In this document: positions 1-7,443 of the stretch, piece by piece
How positions within the stretch are numbered: the first letter of the stretch is position 1
Layout of the letters: every line of letters starts with the position of its first letter
Origin: Candidatus Gallibacteroides avistercoris
Lineage (GTDB): Bacteria > Bacteroidota > Bacteroidia > Bacteroidales > CHK158-818
Reading direction: 5' to 3'
DNA length: 16,702 nucleotides
Assembly (NCBI GenBank): GCA_018714665.1
Contig: DVNA01000007.1
Location: 1 to 16,702 of the forward strand
Position numbers and translations under genes: made by a program
Notes under the pieces: model-generated
Databases searched by the model: none
Told to the model about the DNA's origin: nothing
Seen by the model: only the letters and a program-made list of their open reading frames with translations

Positions 1-1
1 G

Positions 2-1936
2 GTAAAAGAGGTATTGCCCCGTTACCTGGTATTTAAATGGACCGTAAAAGCCATCGACGAAAAAGAACAATATTTCCAATTGGTAGCCCTCAAAGGAAGC
101 AACCGCAACGGTAGCCCCGCATTGGCCGGCGACGTGGTAACAGATGCCAACGTATCTTACGGACAAGGCAGCAAAATGCCGACCGTAAGTATGCAGATGT
201 CTCCGGAAGGAGCCAAAACCTGGGCACGCCTCACCAAGGAAAACATCGGCAGATGCATCGCCATTGCTCTGGACGACTACGTTTACTCTTTCCCGGTTGT
301 CAACCAAGAGATTCCCGGCGGAAGCTCTGAAATATCCGGGAACTTCACCGCCGAAGAGGCCAACGACTTGGCCAACGTGTTGAAATCCGGTAAAATGATT
401 GCCCGCGTACACATCGTACAGGAAGATGTCATCGGCCCCTCTCTGGGGAAAGAGGCCATCGAAAGCGGTATCTGGTCGTTCGTATTTGCCCTGGTTATCC
501 TGATGATCTACATGATCGGCATATACAACATTGTACCGGGATTGATAGCCAACATCGGGCTTATCATCAACATGTTCTTTACCATGGGCGTTCTGGCCTC
601 GTTCCATGCCGTACTGACCCTCTCCGGTATTGCCGGGTTGGTATTGTCGTTAGGGATGGCGGTAGATGCCAACGTACTTATTTACGAGCGTGCCAAAGAA
701 GAGTTGCGTGCAGGCAAGACCTTGCGCAAGGCCATTGACGAAGCCTACAAAAACGCTTTCTCGGCCATCTTCGACTCAAACCTGACCTCTATCATTACCG
801 GCGTGGTACTGTTCTACTTCGGTACAGGCCCCATCAAAGGTTTTGCTACCACATTAATCATCGGTATCATTTCATCGTTCTTCGTAGCCATCTTCCTCTC
901 CCGCATGGCATTTGAAAGAGGCATCGAACAAGGCTGGTTCAAGAACCTGACTTTTACCACCTTCCTGACGAAGAAATTCATGACAAACTGCCGTTACGAC
1001 TTTATCGGGTCCAGCAAAATCGGACACATCATCTCGATTTCGGCCATCGTTATCTGCTCCATCTCTTTCGCCGTGAGAGGATTGAACCAAGGTATCGACT
1101 TCTCCGGAGGTAGCAACTACATCATCCGATTTGAACAACCGGCCAATACCGTAGAGGTAGCCAATATGTTGAAACCGCAATTTGAAGGAGCTTCTCTTAC
1201 CGTTATCACCATCGGTACAGAAAACCAGGTGCGGGTATCGACCAACTACAAGATAGAAGATAAAGAAAACGACATCGACAAAGAGATCAAAGAAAAACTC
1301 TATGCAGGACTGAAACCGATGTTAGGCAACAGCACCTACGAACAATTCGTCGACAACAATATCCAAAGTTTCCAGAAAGTAGGGCCGAGCGTCGCCGATG
1401 ACATCCGTACCGGAGCCATCTGGGCCGTTCTGTTCTCCTTGATCGGTATGGGATTGTACATTTTGATACGTTTCCGCGACATAGCGTTCAGTGTGGGAAC
1501 CATCACCTCGGTAGCTTTCTCAACGTTTATGATCATCGGATTCTACTCCCTGTTCTACGGGATATTACCCTTCTCGATGGAAATAGACCAGTCGTTCATC
1601 GCCGCCATTCTGACGGTTATCGGTTACTCGGTAAACGACACGGTGGTTGTATTCGACCGTATCCGCGAAGTAAACTCCCTCTATCCCACACGCGACAAGA
1701 AAGCCATTATGAACGAAGCCATGAACAGTACCCTGTCCAGAACCTTCAACACGACCATGAGTACGGCCATCGTTCTTTTGTGTATCTTCCTGTTGGGAGG
1801 CGACACCATCCGCAGCTTTACTTTCGCCATGCTGTTCGGTATCATCATCGGTACCTATTCAACCCTGTTCAATGCAGCACCGATTGCCTACTCAATCCAG
1901 ATGCACCGGTTGAAAAAAGCAGCCAAGAAGAAATAG
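2..1936 (+). CDS. secDF: Protein translocase subunit SecDF (fused SecD-SecF), 5' end missing
   Basis: This is the C-terminal part, about 645 residues, of a SecD-SecF fusion. It is an inner-membrane, proton-driven accessory of the SecYEG channel that helps pull exported proteins into the periplasm. The reading frame is open from base 2. The TTG at 14 lies inside the coding frame and is not a real start; the full protein begins before the window (fused homologues run to about 1000 residues). The order is the end of the SecD periplasmic region, a SecD membrane block with the conserved DANVLIYERAKEE motif near nt 665-705, then SecF with its own first membrane segment and GIDFSGG motif (near nt 1090). 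The SecF block GYSVNDTVVVFDRIRE lies near nt 1620-1670. The Asp and Arg residues in these motifs belong to the proton path in studied SecDF proteins. A strong hairpin terminator follows, so it ends its transcript. Identity is very secure; only the N-terminus is unseen. Confidence 0.96.
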   Translation, partial: VKEVLPRYLVFKWTVKAIDEKEQYFQLVALKGSNRNGSPALAGDVVTDANVSYGQGSKMPTVSMQMSPEGAKTWARLTKENIGRCIAIALDDYVYSFPVVNQEIPGGSSEISGNFTAEEANDLANVLKSGKMIARVHIVQEDVIGPSLGKEAIESGIWSFVFALVILMIYMIGIYNIVPGLIANIGLIINMFFTMGVLASFHAVLTLSGIAGLVLSLGMAVDANVLIYERAKEELRAGKTLRKAIDEAYKNAFSAIFDSNLTSIITGVVLFYFGTGPIKGFATTLIIGIISSFFVAIFLSRMAFERGIEQGWFKNLTFTTFLTKKFMTNCRYDFIGSSKIGHIISISAIVICSISFAVRGLNQGIDFSGGSNYIIRFEQPANTVEVANMLKPQFEGASLTVITIGTENQVRVSTNYKIEDKENDIDKEIKEKLYAGLKPMLGNSTYEQFVDNNIQSFQKVGPSVADDIRTGAIWAVLFSLIGMGLYILIRFRDIAFSVGTITSVAFSTFMIIGFYSLFYGILPFSMEIDQSFIAAILTVIGYSVNDTVVVFDRIREVNSLYPTRDKKAIMNEAMNSTLSRTFNTTMSTAIVLLCIFLLGGDTIRSFTFAMLFGIIIGTYSTLFNAAPIAYSIQMHRLKKAAKKK

Positions 1937-1960
1937 ACCTTACACAACGAAACCCTCATA

Positions 1961-1998
1961 AAAAAACGGATTCTGAGTATGTCAGAATCCGTTTTTTT
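1961..1998 (+). terminator. Intrinsic terminator of secDF
   Basis: A perfect hairpin (arm CGGATTCTGA at 1967-1976, partner at 1982-1991, 5-nt loop) is flanked by an A-run at 1961-1966 and a T-run at 1992-1998, 25 nt after the secDF stop. The flanking A and T runs extend the pairing and make it potentially active in both directions. Confidence 0.9.
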
Positions 1999-2072
1999 AT
2001 TTCCCTTATTATCCGAAAAACTTACACCCTCCCGAACAGAGAACGCCATACCCCCTCCCTCAAAATCAAACC

Positions 2073-2106
2073 AAAAAAGAGGGTCTCCGCCAGGGAGACC
2101 CTCTTT
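2073..2106 (-). terminator. Intrinsic terminator of tRNA-Arg (minus strand)
   Basis: Arms at 2076-2088 and 2094-2106 pair perfectly over 13 bp around a 5-nt loop. Read on the minus strand the hairpin is followed by a U-run from the A-run at 2073-2078. It lies 10 nt beyond the tRNA-Arg 3' end and closes that transcript, and possibly recO read-through. With the secDF terminator it forms a back-to-back barrier. The 74 bases between the two hairpins hold nothing I can recognise. Confidence 0.85.
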
Positions 2107-2116
2107 ACCAAACATG

Positions 2117-2188
2117 TACCCTCGCCGGGAATCGAACCCGGATTTAAAGTTTAGGAAACTTCCGTTCTATCCATTGAACTACAAGGGC
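2117..2188 (-). tRNA. tRNA-Arg, anticodon CCT
   Basis: The minus strand folds as a full 72-nt cloverleaf. The acceptor is GCCCTTG with CGAGGGT, the D-stem GTTC/GAAC, the anticodon stem GAAGT/ACTTT with loop TTCCTAA, and the T-stem CCGGG/CCCGG with loop TTCGATT. The discriminator base is A. The loop gives anticodon CCT, which reads the Arg codon AGG. The first acceptor pair is a G-U wobble. No CCA is encoded: the discriminator is followed by CATG. It has its own candidate promoter at 2203-2234 and its own terminator at 2073-2106. Confidence 0.93.
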
Positions 2189-2202
2189 ATCCAAACAAGG
2201 CA

Positions 2203-2234
2203 CAAAAGTACAACAAAAAAGCGGACTTAGCAAC
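2203..2234 (-). promoter_or_regulatory. Candidate promoter of tRNA-Arg
   Basis: On the minus strand TACTTTTG (2203-2210) fits the Bacteroidetes -7 element TAnnTTTG exactly. A GTTG (2231-2234) lies 20 nt upstream, where TTTG is expected. The predicted start is only a few bases before the mature tRNA 5' end. The element sits in the short gap between recO and the tRNA. Confidence 0.55.
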
Positions 2235-2252
2235 AACGAGAAACCAGAATAA

Positions 2253-2978
2253 TTAATCGAACAACGAACGCAACACCTCCAACGAGCGCAACGTTCCCAG
2301 GCCCGGATGATGCAACCGGAAATAGGTGATTACTCGCTCCAAAATCTGCCATCGCTCCGTACGGGAGAGTTTGAACAAATGCAGATTCTGGTAATTCATC
2401 CGCATCAACAAGGCAAAATAGCGGGCCTCCTCCGGATAGAGGAAATAGCCATGCCCAGGCAGAGAAGAGGTAAAGATACCGTTCATCATGTCGAAATAAT
2501 CCCCCTGCTGATATCTCTCCACGTTGGGATAGAATCCCAGAAAATTGGAGAACTGGATCAAAAAGCAGAGGTGGAAATTGGCCGTGCCCTCTTCCAAATA
2601 GTCTAAGATTTGTATGGAATGAACCAGAAAATCGAAAAAGCCCGGATTGGCCTCCGGCTCTCGAATCGTCCGAGCCAGAAATTCCGACAAGAAGAGAACC
2701 AGACTCCGTTTTGCCTCATCATACGGCAAATGTTGAAACACCAACAACGGTTGTGTCTCCCGTATCCGCTGCAATTCCCTCCCCGGCTTATGCTCCACCT
2801 CCATCTCCAATACGGAAAAAGGAGAAAAGAGAGTCCGCAAACGGGCCGACTTGCGCGAAGAAGAGAGTGAAACGGCATAAGCCGTCCGTCCGAACATCTC
2901 CGTATAGACATGTACCACAGACAACTTATCGTTATAAGCCGTCGTATACAACACCACTCCTTTCGTTTTTTCCAACAT
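2253..2978 (-). CDS. recO: DNA repair protein RecO
   Basis: RecO (241 residues) works with RecF and RecR to displace single-strand binding protein and load RecA at gaps, and it also anneals DNA strands. The protein opens with MLEKTKGVVLYTTAYNDK, the start of the N-terminal OB-fold (about residues 1-80), followed by the helical domain typical of the family. The four-cysteine zinc site of some RecO proteins is absent. I chose the ATG at 2978 over an in-frame upstream start at 3029 for three reasons. It matches the family N-terminus; it has a near-perfect Shine-Dalgarno (AGGAGGGAGG, 2987-2996) 8 nt upstream; and a promoter-like element at 3007-3014 would start transcription downstream of 3029. 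The tRNA-Arg gene follows on the same strand after 64 nt. No hairpin separates them, so some read-through is possible. Confidence 0.93.
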   Translation of the reverse strand: MLEKTKGVVLYTTAYNDKLSVVHVYTEMFGRTAYAVSLSSSRKSARLRTLFSPFSVLEMEVEHKPGRELQRIRETQPLLVFQHLPYDEAKRSLVLFLSEFLARTIREPEANPGFFDFLVHSIQILDYLEEGTANFHLCFLIQFSNFLGFYPNVERYQQGDYFDMMNGIFTSSLPGHGYFLYPEEARYFALLMRMNYQNLHLFKLSRTERWQILERVITYFRLHHPGLGTLRSLEVLRSLFD

Positions 2979-2986
2979 AAAGCAGA

Positions 2987-2996
2987 CCTCCCTCCT
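2987..2996 (-). promoter_or_regulatory. Strong ribosome binding site of recO
   Basis: The minus strand reads AGGAGGGAGG, 8 nt before the ATG at 2978. This is an unusually good Shine-Dalgarno for a phylum that often lacks one, and it decides the start codon. Confidence 0.75.
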
Positions 2997-3006
2997 TAGA
3001 GCCATA

Positions 3007-3034
3007 CAAAAATAGGCGATTCCCCTCAAAAATA
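3007..3034 (-). promoter_or_regulatory. Candidate promoter elements of recO
   Basis: Two copies of TATTTTTG on the minus strand (3007-3014 and 3027-3034) each match TAnnTTTG. Neither has a TTTG at the usual 19-21 nt, so the upstream half is weak. The nearer copy would give a leader of roughly 20 nt ahead of the ATG at 2978. Confidence 0.4.
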
Positions 3035-3140
3035 GAACTCCCCTCCCCCAAAAACAGCATCTGCACCATCCCTATTTCAATCCCATAAACAGGTATTATC
3101 CAAAATAAAAAGCATATCGCAACATTTTTCATCAAAAAGT

Positions 3141-3171
3141 TTTGTCAATTCAAAAAACTGCTCTATATTTG
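3141..3171 (+). promoter_or_regulatory. Promoter of the tRNA-Glu/rpsT/tRNA-Glu unit
   Basis: TTTG (3141-3144), 19 nt, then TATATTTG (3164-3171) is an exact match to the Bacteroidetes housekeeping promoter. It is the best promoter in the window. Transcription would begin near 3178, leaving about 44 nt before the first tRNA-Glu, and no terminator is seen until 3699-3726. Confidence 0.8.
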
Positions 3172-3221
3172 CACTCGCATTTAAGGGGTCCTGTATTATT
3201 CAGGCTCATGCAAAAGAGGAT

Positions 3222-3293
3222 GGCCCATTCGTCTATCGGCTAGGACGTCAGATTTTCATTCTGAAAAGAGGAGTTCGATTCTCCTATGGGCTA
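3222..3293 (+). tRNA. tRNA-Glu, anticodon TTC (copy 1)
   Basis: A 72-nt cloverleaf: acceptor GGCCCAT/ATGGGCT with a G-U first pair, D-stem GTCT/GGAC, anticodon stem TCAGA/TCTGA, loop TTTTCAT giving anticodon TTC (3255-3257, Glu GAA/GAG), T-stem AGGAG/CTCCT, discriminator A. No CCA is encoded: the next bases are CAAAG. It is cotranscribed with rpsT from the promoter at 3141-3171, and its sequence is identical to the copy at 3625-3696. Confidence 0.95.
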
Positions 3294-3334
3294 CAAAGAA
3301 TAAAAAATAGAAAATTAAAAGGAGATTAGTTGCA

Positions 3335-3586
3335 ATGGCAAATCATAAATCATCTATCAAGAGAATCAGACAAACTCGCACAGCGACGTTACGTAATCGC
3401 TATTACGGAAAAACTACCCGTAACGCCGTAAGAAAACTCCGTGCTCTCACGTCCAAAGAAGAAGCCGTAGTTTTATACAAGAAGGTATCTGGTATGCTTG
3501 ACAAACTGGCAAAAAAGAACGTCATCCACAAAAACAAAGCCAACAACCTGAAATCAAAATTGGCTTTGCATATCAACAAATTATAA
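3335..3586 (+). CDS. rpsT: 30S ribosomal protein S20
   Basis: S20 (83 residues) binds 16S rRNA in the body of the small subunit and is needed for assembly. The protein is very basic, starts MANHKSSIKRIRQT and has the long alpha-helical pattern and length normal for the family. The ATG at 3335 follows AAGGAG (3319-3324) with a 10-nt spacer. The gene lies between two identical tRNA-Glu genes, 41 nt after the first and 38 nt before the second, with no hairpin between. The three are therefore probably processed from one transcript. Confidence 0.97.
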   Translation: MANHKSSIKRIRQTRTATLRNRYYGKTTRNAVRKLRALTSKEEAVVLYKKVSGMLDKLAKKNVIHKNKANNLKSKLALHINKL

Positions 3587-3624
3587 TCGAAAGATTATAG
3601 AAGAAACAAAAAACGTTTCAAATC

Positions 3625-3696
3625 GGCCCATTCGTCTATCGGCTAGGACGTCAGATTTTCATTCTGAAAAGAGGAGTTCGATTCTCCTATGGGCTA
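3625..3696 (+). tRNA. tRNA-Glu, anticodon TTC (copy 2)
   Basis: This copy is base-for-base identical to 3222-3293 and has the same anticodon TTC. It differs only in its flank: the discriminator A at 3696 is followed by CCA (3697-3699), so this copy could carry an encoded CCA end (3625-3699). A strong terminator begins right after it. It is the last member of the tRNA-Glu/rpsT transcript. Confidence 0.95.
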
Positions 3697-3698
3697 CC

Positions 3699-3726
3699 AA
3701 GTACCGAGGACCTCGGTACTTTTTTT
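3699..3726 (+). terminator. Intrinsic terminator after tRNA-Glu copy 2
   Basis: Arms 3699-3708 and 3712-3721 (AAGTACCGAG and its complement) pair around a 3-nt loop, and T-run 3720-3726 follows. The hairpin separates the tRNA/rpsT unit from gyrB, so gyrB needs its own promoter. Confidence 0.9.
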
Positions 3727-3796
3727 ATCCCTATAAATCAGGCCCCTCTTTTCTAAAAAAAACAAAATAAAGGCCCCGTATTCCAAGATTTTTCGT

Positions 3797-3804
3797 TATC
3801 TTTG
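3797..3804 (+). promoter_or_regulatory. Candidate -7 element of gyrB
   Basis: TATCTTTG matches TAnnTTTG exactly. No TTTG lies 19-21 nt upstream, so only half the promoter is visible. Transcription from here would start near 3811, about 57 nt before the gyrB ATG. That excludes the in-frame TTG at 3802 as a start. Confidence 0.5.
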
Positions 3805-3867
3805 TTTACTTTCGTCTGCAAGCTCAAAAAGCAGACAAGAAGCTCAGAATCAATAAAAACACCCAAA

Positions 3868-5826
3868 ATGTCAGAAGAACAACTAACAAACGGAATCAAC
3901 TCATATTCTGCGGACAGCATCCAGGTATTGGAAGGATTAGAAGCCGTTCGCAAACGTCCTGCCATGTATATTGGAGACATTGGCCCCAAAGGACTACATC
4001 ACTTGGTCTATGAAGTAGTAGACAACTCCATCGACGAAGCGTTGGCCGGTTACGCCACCCATATAGAAGTAACGATAAACGAAGATAACTCCATTACCGT
4101 AACCGACAACGGTCGCGGTATTCCGGTAGATATGCACGAAAAAGAGCACAAATCGGCACTGGAAGTGGTTCTGACGGTACTCCATGCCGGAGGGAAATTC
4201 GACAAAGGCTCTTACAAAGTATCCGGAGGGTTGCACGGCGTAGGGGTATCGTGCGTAAACGCTCTCTCCACCTACCTGCGGGCAGAGGTACGCCGAAACG
4301 GAAAAATCCATATGCAAGAGTTCTCCCGGGGTAAAGCCTTGCACGACATTGAAATCATCGGAACGACCGAAGAGACTGGAACCACAATCATCTTCAAGCC
4401 CGACGACACCATCTTCTCAACTATCGTATATGATTACAAGACCTTGGCTACCCGCTTGCGCGATTTGGCATACCTGAATGCCGGCATCACCCTGACACTG
4501 ACTGACAAACGGGAACTCGACGCAGAGAACAATCCCAAAAGAGAGGTATTCTTTTCGGTAGAAGGACTGAAAGAGTTCGTCCGTTACATAGACGGCGCCA
4601 AAGAGCACCTGATTGAAGACATCATCCACATCAACACCGAAAAACAAGGCATTCCGGTAGAGGTAGCGATGACCTACAACACCTCGTACAACGAAAACAT
4701 CTACTCATACGTCAATAACATCAACACCATAGAAGGGGGGACTCATTTGGCCGGTTTCCGGAGAGGGCTGACCCGTACCCTGAAAAAATACGCCGAAGAC
4801 TCCAAACTCCTTGAAAAGGTAAAGGTAGAGATCAGCGGAGACGATTTTCGGGAAGGATTGACGGCTGTCATCTCGGTCAAAGTCATGGAGCCCCAATTTG
4901 AAGGACAAACCAAAACCAAACTGGGAAACAACGAAGTAATGGGAGCCGTCGATATGGCCGTAGGCGAAGCGTTGAGTAACTACCTCGAAGAAAACCCCAA
5001 ACAGGCAAGAGCCATTGTCGATAAGGTGATTCTGGCAGCCACCGCGCGGCACGCCGCCCGCAAGGCCCGGGAGATGGTACAACGGAAAACCCCGCTTTCG
5101 GGAAGTTCCCTGCCAGGGAAACTGGCAGACTGCTCGTTGCGCAACCCCGAAGAGTGTGAAATCTTCCTGGTCGAAGGAGACTCTGCCGGAGGATCGGCCA
5201 AACAGGGACGCGACAGGATGTTCCAGGCCATACTCCCCCTGCGAGGCAAAATCCTGAACGTAGAAAAGGCCATGCACCACAAAGTATATGAAAGCAAGGA
5301 GATACGCAACATTTTCACCGCATTGGGCGTAAGCATCGGAACCGAGGATGATCCCAAGGAGACAAACCTCTCTAAACTGCGTTACCACAAAATCATCATC
5401 ATGACCGATGCCGACGTGGACGGAAGCCACATCGCCACCCTGATTATGACCTTCTTCTTCCGACACATGCGTCCGCTGATAGAACAAGGATACCTGTACA
5501 TCGCCACTCCCCCGCTATATCTTTGCAAAAAAGGAAAAGTGGCAGAATATTGCTGGACCGACCAACAACGGCAGCAATTCATCCTCAAATACGGCAACGG
5601 AAGCGAAAACCAGATACATACCCAACGCTACAAAGGGTTGGGAGAGATGAACCCCGAACAGTTGTGGGAAACTACCATGGACCCCAAGAACCGGATGCTC
5701 AAACAGGTTACCATAGACAATGCGGCCGATGCCGACCTGGTATTCTCAATGCTGATGGGCGAAGAGGTCGGTCCCCGTCGCGAATTTATAGAAGCCAATG
5801 CCACTTATGCCAAGATCGATGCATAA
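3868..5826 (+). CDS. gyrB: DNA gyrase subunit B
   Basis: GyrB (652 residues) is the ATPase subunit of gyrase, which introduces negative supercoils together with GyrA. The GHKL ATP site shows EVVDNSIDEALAG with the Mg-binding Asn at residue 53, DNGRGIP (Asp80) and GGLHGVGVSCVNALS (120-134). The switch lysine is in QTKTKLGN (Lys349). The Toprim domain has EGDSAGG (436-442) and DADVDGSH (514-521), and PLRGKILNVEKA (457-468) is the quinolone-region motif. The C-terminus has QRYKGLGEMNPEQLWETTMDP, which favours GyrB over ParE. The length fits the short GyrB form without the large insert of E. coli GyrB. I start at ATG 3868 (MSEEQLTNG) because the 22 residues before it are outside the family and overlap the promoter. 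gyrA is not in the window. Confidence 0.96.
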   Translation: MSEEQLTNGINSYSADSIQVLEGLEAVRKRPAMYIGDIGPKGLHHLVYEVVDNSIDEALAGYATHIEVTINEDNSITVTDNGRGIPVDMHEKEHKSALEVVLTVLHAGGKFDKGSYKVSGGLHGVGVSCVNALSTYLRAEVRRNGKIHMQEFSRGKALHDIEIIGTTEETGTTIIFKPDDTIFSTIVYDYKTLATRLRDLAYLNAGITLTLTDKRELDAENNPKREVFFSVEGLKEFVRYIDGAKEHLIEDIIHINTEKQGIPVEVAMTYNTSYNENIYSYVNNINTIEGGTHLAGFRRGLTRTLKKYAEDSKLLEKVKVEISGDDFREGLTAVISVKVMEPQFEGQTKTKLGNNEVMGAVDMAVGEALSNYLEENPKQARAIVDKVILAATARHAARKAREMVQRKTPLSGSSLPGKLADCSLRNPEECEIFLVEGDSAGGSAKQGRDRMFQAILPLRGKILNVEKAMHHKVYESKEIRNIFTALGVSIGTEDDPKETNLSKLRYHKIIIMTDADVDGSHIATLIMTFFFRHMRPLIEQGYLYIATPPLYLCKKGKVAEYCWTDQQRQQFILKYGNGSENQIHTQRYKGLGEMNPEQLWETTMDPKNRMLKQVTIDNAADADLVFSMLMGEEVGPRREFIEANATYAKIDA

Positions 5827-5844
5827 GTCTATGCGAATAAAATA

Positions 5845-5892
5845 AAAAAGAGAAGGGCGGAAAGATATTCAACTTTCCGCCCTTCTCTTTTT
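5845..5892. terminator. Shared bidirectional terminator, gyrB and CNNM gene
   Basis: Two 20-base arms (5845-5864 and 5873-5892) are perfect complements around an 8-nt loop. The outer ends are A5 and T5, so a U-tract follows the hairpin on either strand. It lies between the convergent ends of gyrB and the CNNM gene and is the longest hairpin in the window. Confidence 0.92.
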
Positions 5893-5948
5893 ACAAACTT
5901 ATTATTCAAACCGGAAACAAGCCATGGTCCTGCCTCCGGGGAACAAGA

Positions 5949-7250
5949 CTAATCCTCTTCTTCCGGCTCATTCTGATATACCAGCAGCTTATCTACCCGG
6001 CTATTGTCCATATCCATCACCTCAAATCTCAGATTACGGTATAAGAATGTATCGCCCTCTTTGGGAATACGGCCCAAAAAGAACATCGCCATACCGCTTA
6101 ACGTAGTAAAACCTTCCGATTCAAGATCGTCGAAATTCAAGATACCCATTTCGTCCATAAAATCATCCAGATTCATACTACCGTCCACCAGGAAAGAACC
6201 GTCCTGCCTTTTAACAATTTCCGTTTCAAAATCCTCTCCCTCTTCGGGTATCTCCCCGAAAATACTTTCCGTCAAATCGTGCAAGGTTATAATCCCTTCG
6301 ATTCCCCCGTACTCATTGACCACCACACCAAAGCTCCGCTTGTTGGTTTTAAACGTCTCCAACGTCCGTATGGCACTAAGCGTTTCAGGAATATAAAGAG
6401 GCTCTTGTACAATTTTGGTCAAATCAAATGGCGTATTGCCCGAAAGCAATAGAACAATGTCTTTCACCGAAACCACCCCCAGACATTCATCCACCGAAGA
6501 GGTTTCGTACAACAGATATTTGCTGAAATGTTTGTTCTCTATCACCGAGAGCACCTCCTCCCTCGTTTGATCGGTATACAAATTGATAACATCGGTTCTG
6601 TGTGTCATCAGTTCATTGACACGCTTATCGCCAAAACGGAATACATCCTTGATCATCTCCGTCTCTTCCTTGTTGATAACCCCTTGTTGAGAACTTTGGT
6701 GGAGGATAAATTTCAACTCATCTTCCGTAATAGGACGTTCACCGGTACTGTTGATTCCGAAAAACTTAGATACTAGTTTGGTAGAAGCACTCAACAGCAG
6801 GACAAAAGGATATGCAACCCGCGTGAGGAAGCGCATAAACGACGACAAGAACATCGCTATCCGTTCCGGATTGTTCAAGGCCAACGTCTTGGGTACCAGC
6901 TCGCCCACAATAAGCGACAAATAGGTAATGCAAGCTACCACGGTAATCATGGCCAGTTTCCCGGCATAGGGTTGCAGCAGGGGTACCGAAGCAAACAAGG
7001 GCACCAAATCATCTGCCAGAGCAACTCCCCCGAAAGCACCCGAAACGATACCAATCAAGGTAATTCCCACCTGAATGGCCGAAAGCGTCTTTTCGGGCTC
7101 CTCCTTTTGACGGAGCACCTCGCGGGCCTGGCGACTGCCGGAAGCAGCCTTCGTCTCCAAGGCTGCTTCGCTGGAAGAGACCAGCGCTATTTCATACATG
7201 GCAAATATGCCGTTCAATAACAACAAAATAAGGATAATCAGAATTTCCAT
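5949..7250 (-). CDS. CNNM/CorC-type membrane protein with CBS pair (hemolysin C family)
   Basis: This 433-residue inner-membrane protein belongs to the CNNM/CorC family, members of which move or regulate Mg2+ (some are annotated as hemolysin-related). The N-terminal DUF21 transmembrane domain covers about residues 1-190. It begins with MEILIILILLLLNGIFAMYE and holds the conserved GELVPKTLAL motif (116-125). A CBS pair follows at about 207-330, expected to bind ATP in studied relatives (VVVNEYGGIEGIITLHDL is typical of its second repeat). The CorC_HlyC domain is at about 345-427 (DGSFLVDGSMNLDDF through RVDKLLVY). The N-terminal ATG at 7250 starts directly with a membrane helix. The gliding-motility protein GldE shares this domain order, but nothing nearby supports that role. 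The gene is divergent from the SulP gene and converges on gyrB. Ion specificity is not readable. Confidence 0.9.
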   Translation of the reverse strand: MEILIILILLLLNGIFAMYEIALVSSSEAALETKAASGSRQAREVLRQKEEPEKTLSAIQVGITLIGIVSGAFGGVALADDLVPLFASVPLLQPYAGKLAMITVVACITYLSLIVGELVPKTLALNNPERIAMFLSSFMRFLTRVAYPFVLLLSASTKLVSKFFGINSTGERPITEDELKFILHQSSQQGVINKEETEMIKDVFRFGDKRVNELMTHRTDVINLYTDQTREEVLSVIENKHFSKYLLYETSSVDECLGVVSVKDIVLLLSGNTPFDLTKIVQEPLYIPETLSAIRTLETFKTNKRSFGVVVNEYGGIEGIITLHDLTESIFGEIPEEGEDFETEIVKRQDGSFLVDGSMNLDDFMDEMGILNFDDLESEGFTTLSGMAMFFLGRIPKEGDTFLYRNLRFEVMDMDNSRVDKLLVYQNEPEEED

Positions 7251-7303
7251 ACATTTAATTCAGGTTACACATCCCTGCGAAAATAATAAATATTTCTTAC
7301 TCC

Positions 7304-7311
7304 CAAAAATA
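7304..7311 (-). promoter_or_regulatory. Candidate -7 element of the CNNM gene
   Basis: The minus strand reads TATTTTTG, an exact TAnnTTTG, about 54 nt before the ATG at 7250. A TTTG occurs upstream at 7325-7328 but only 13 nt away, so the upstream half is not in the usual place. Confidence 0.4.
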
Positions 7312-7370
7312 AAATATAATAGAGCAAAAAGTTTACATAAATTTTCCTCTGCCATTCACACAAAAAAGAT

Positions 7371-7400
7371 TTTGAGAATAAACAAAAACTGCTACCTTTG
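7371..7400 (+). promoter_or_regulatory. Promoter of the SulP gene
   Basis: TTTG (7371-7374), 18 nt, then TACCTTTG (7393-7400) fits the Bacteroidetes promoter with spacing one base short of the usual. It would give a leader of about 37 nt before the ATG at 7444. The 193-nt gap between the divergent CNNM and SulP genes is AT-rich and holds both promoters. Confidence 0.7.
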
Positions 7401-7443
7401 CACGTTTTAAAAAAATAAGAGAGATTAACCAAACCCAAATAGC

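Noticed and set aside
2979..3029. Longer RecO starting at 3029
   Set aside because: The extra 17 residues are outside the OB-fold, and the Shine-Dalgarno and a promoter-like element lie within this stretch.
3190..3204. Small hairpin CCTG/CAGG in the leader of tRNA-Glu copy 1, considered as an attenuator or riboswitch
   Set aside because: Only 4 bp with a 7-nt loop and no T-run or known motif; it is likely just leader sequence removed during tRNA processing.
3802..3867. Longer GyrB starting at TTG 3802
   Set aside because: The extra 22 residues do not look like the GyrB N-terminus and the codons overlap the TATCTTTG promoter element.
4705..5487. Long open frame (260 codons) antisense to gyrB
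   Set aside because: It lies entirely inside gyrB, whose frame carries every conserved gyrase motif. The translation resembles no family I know and has no promoter or ribosome site.
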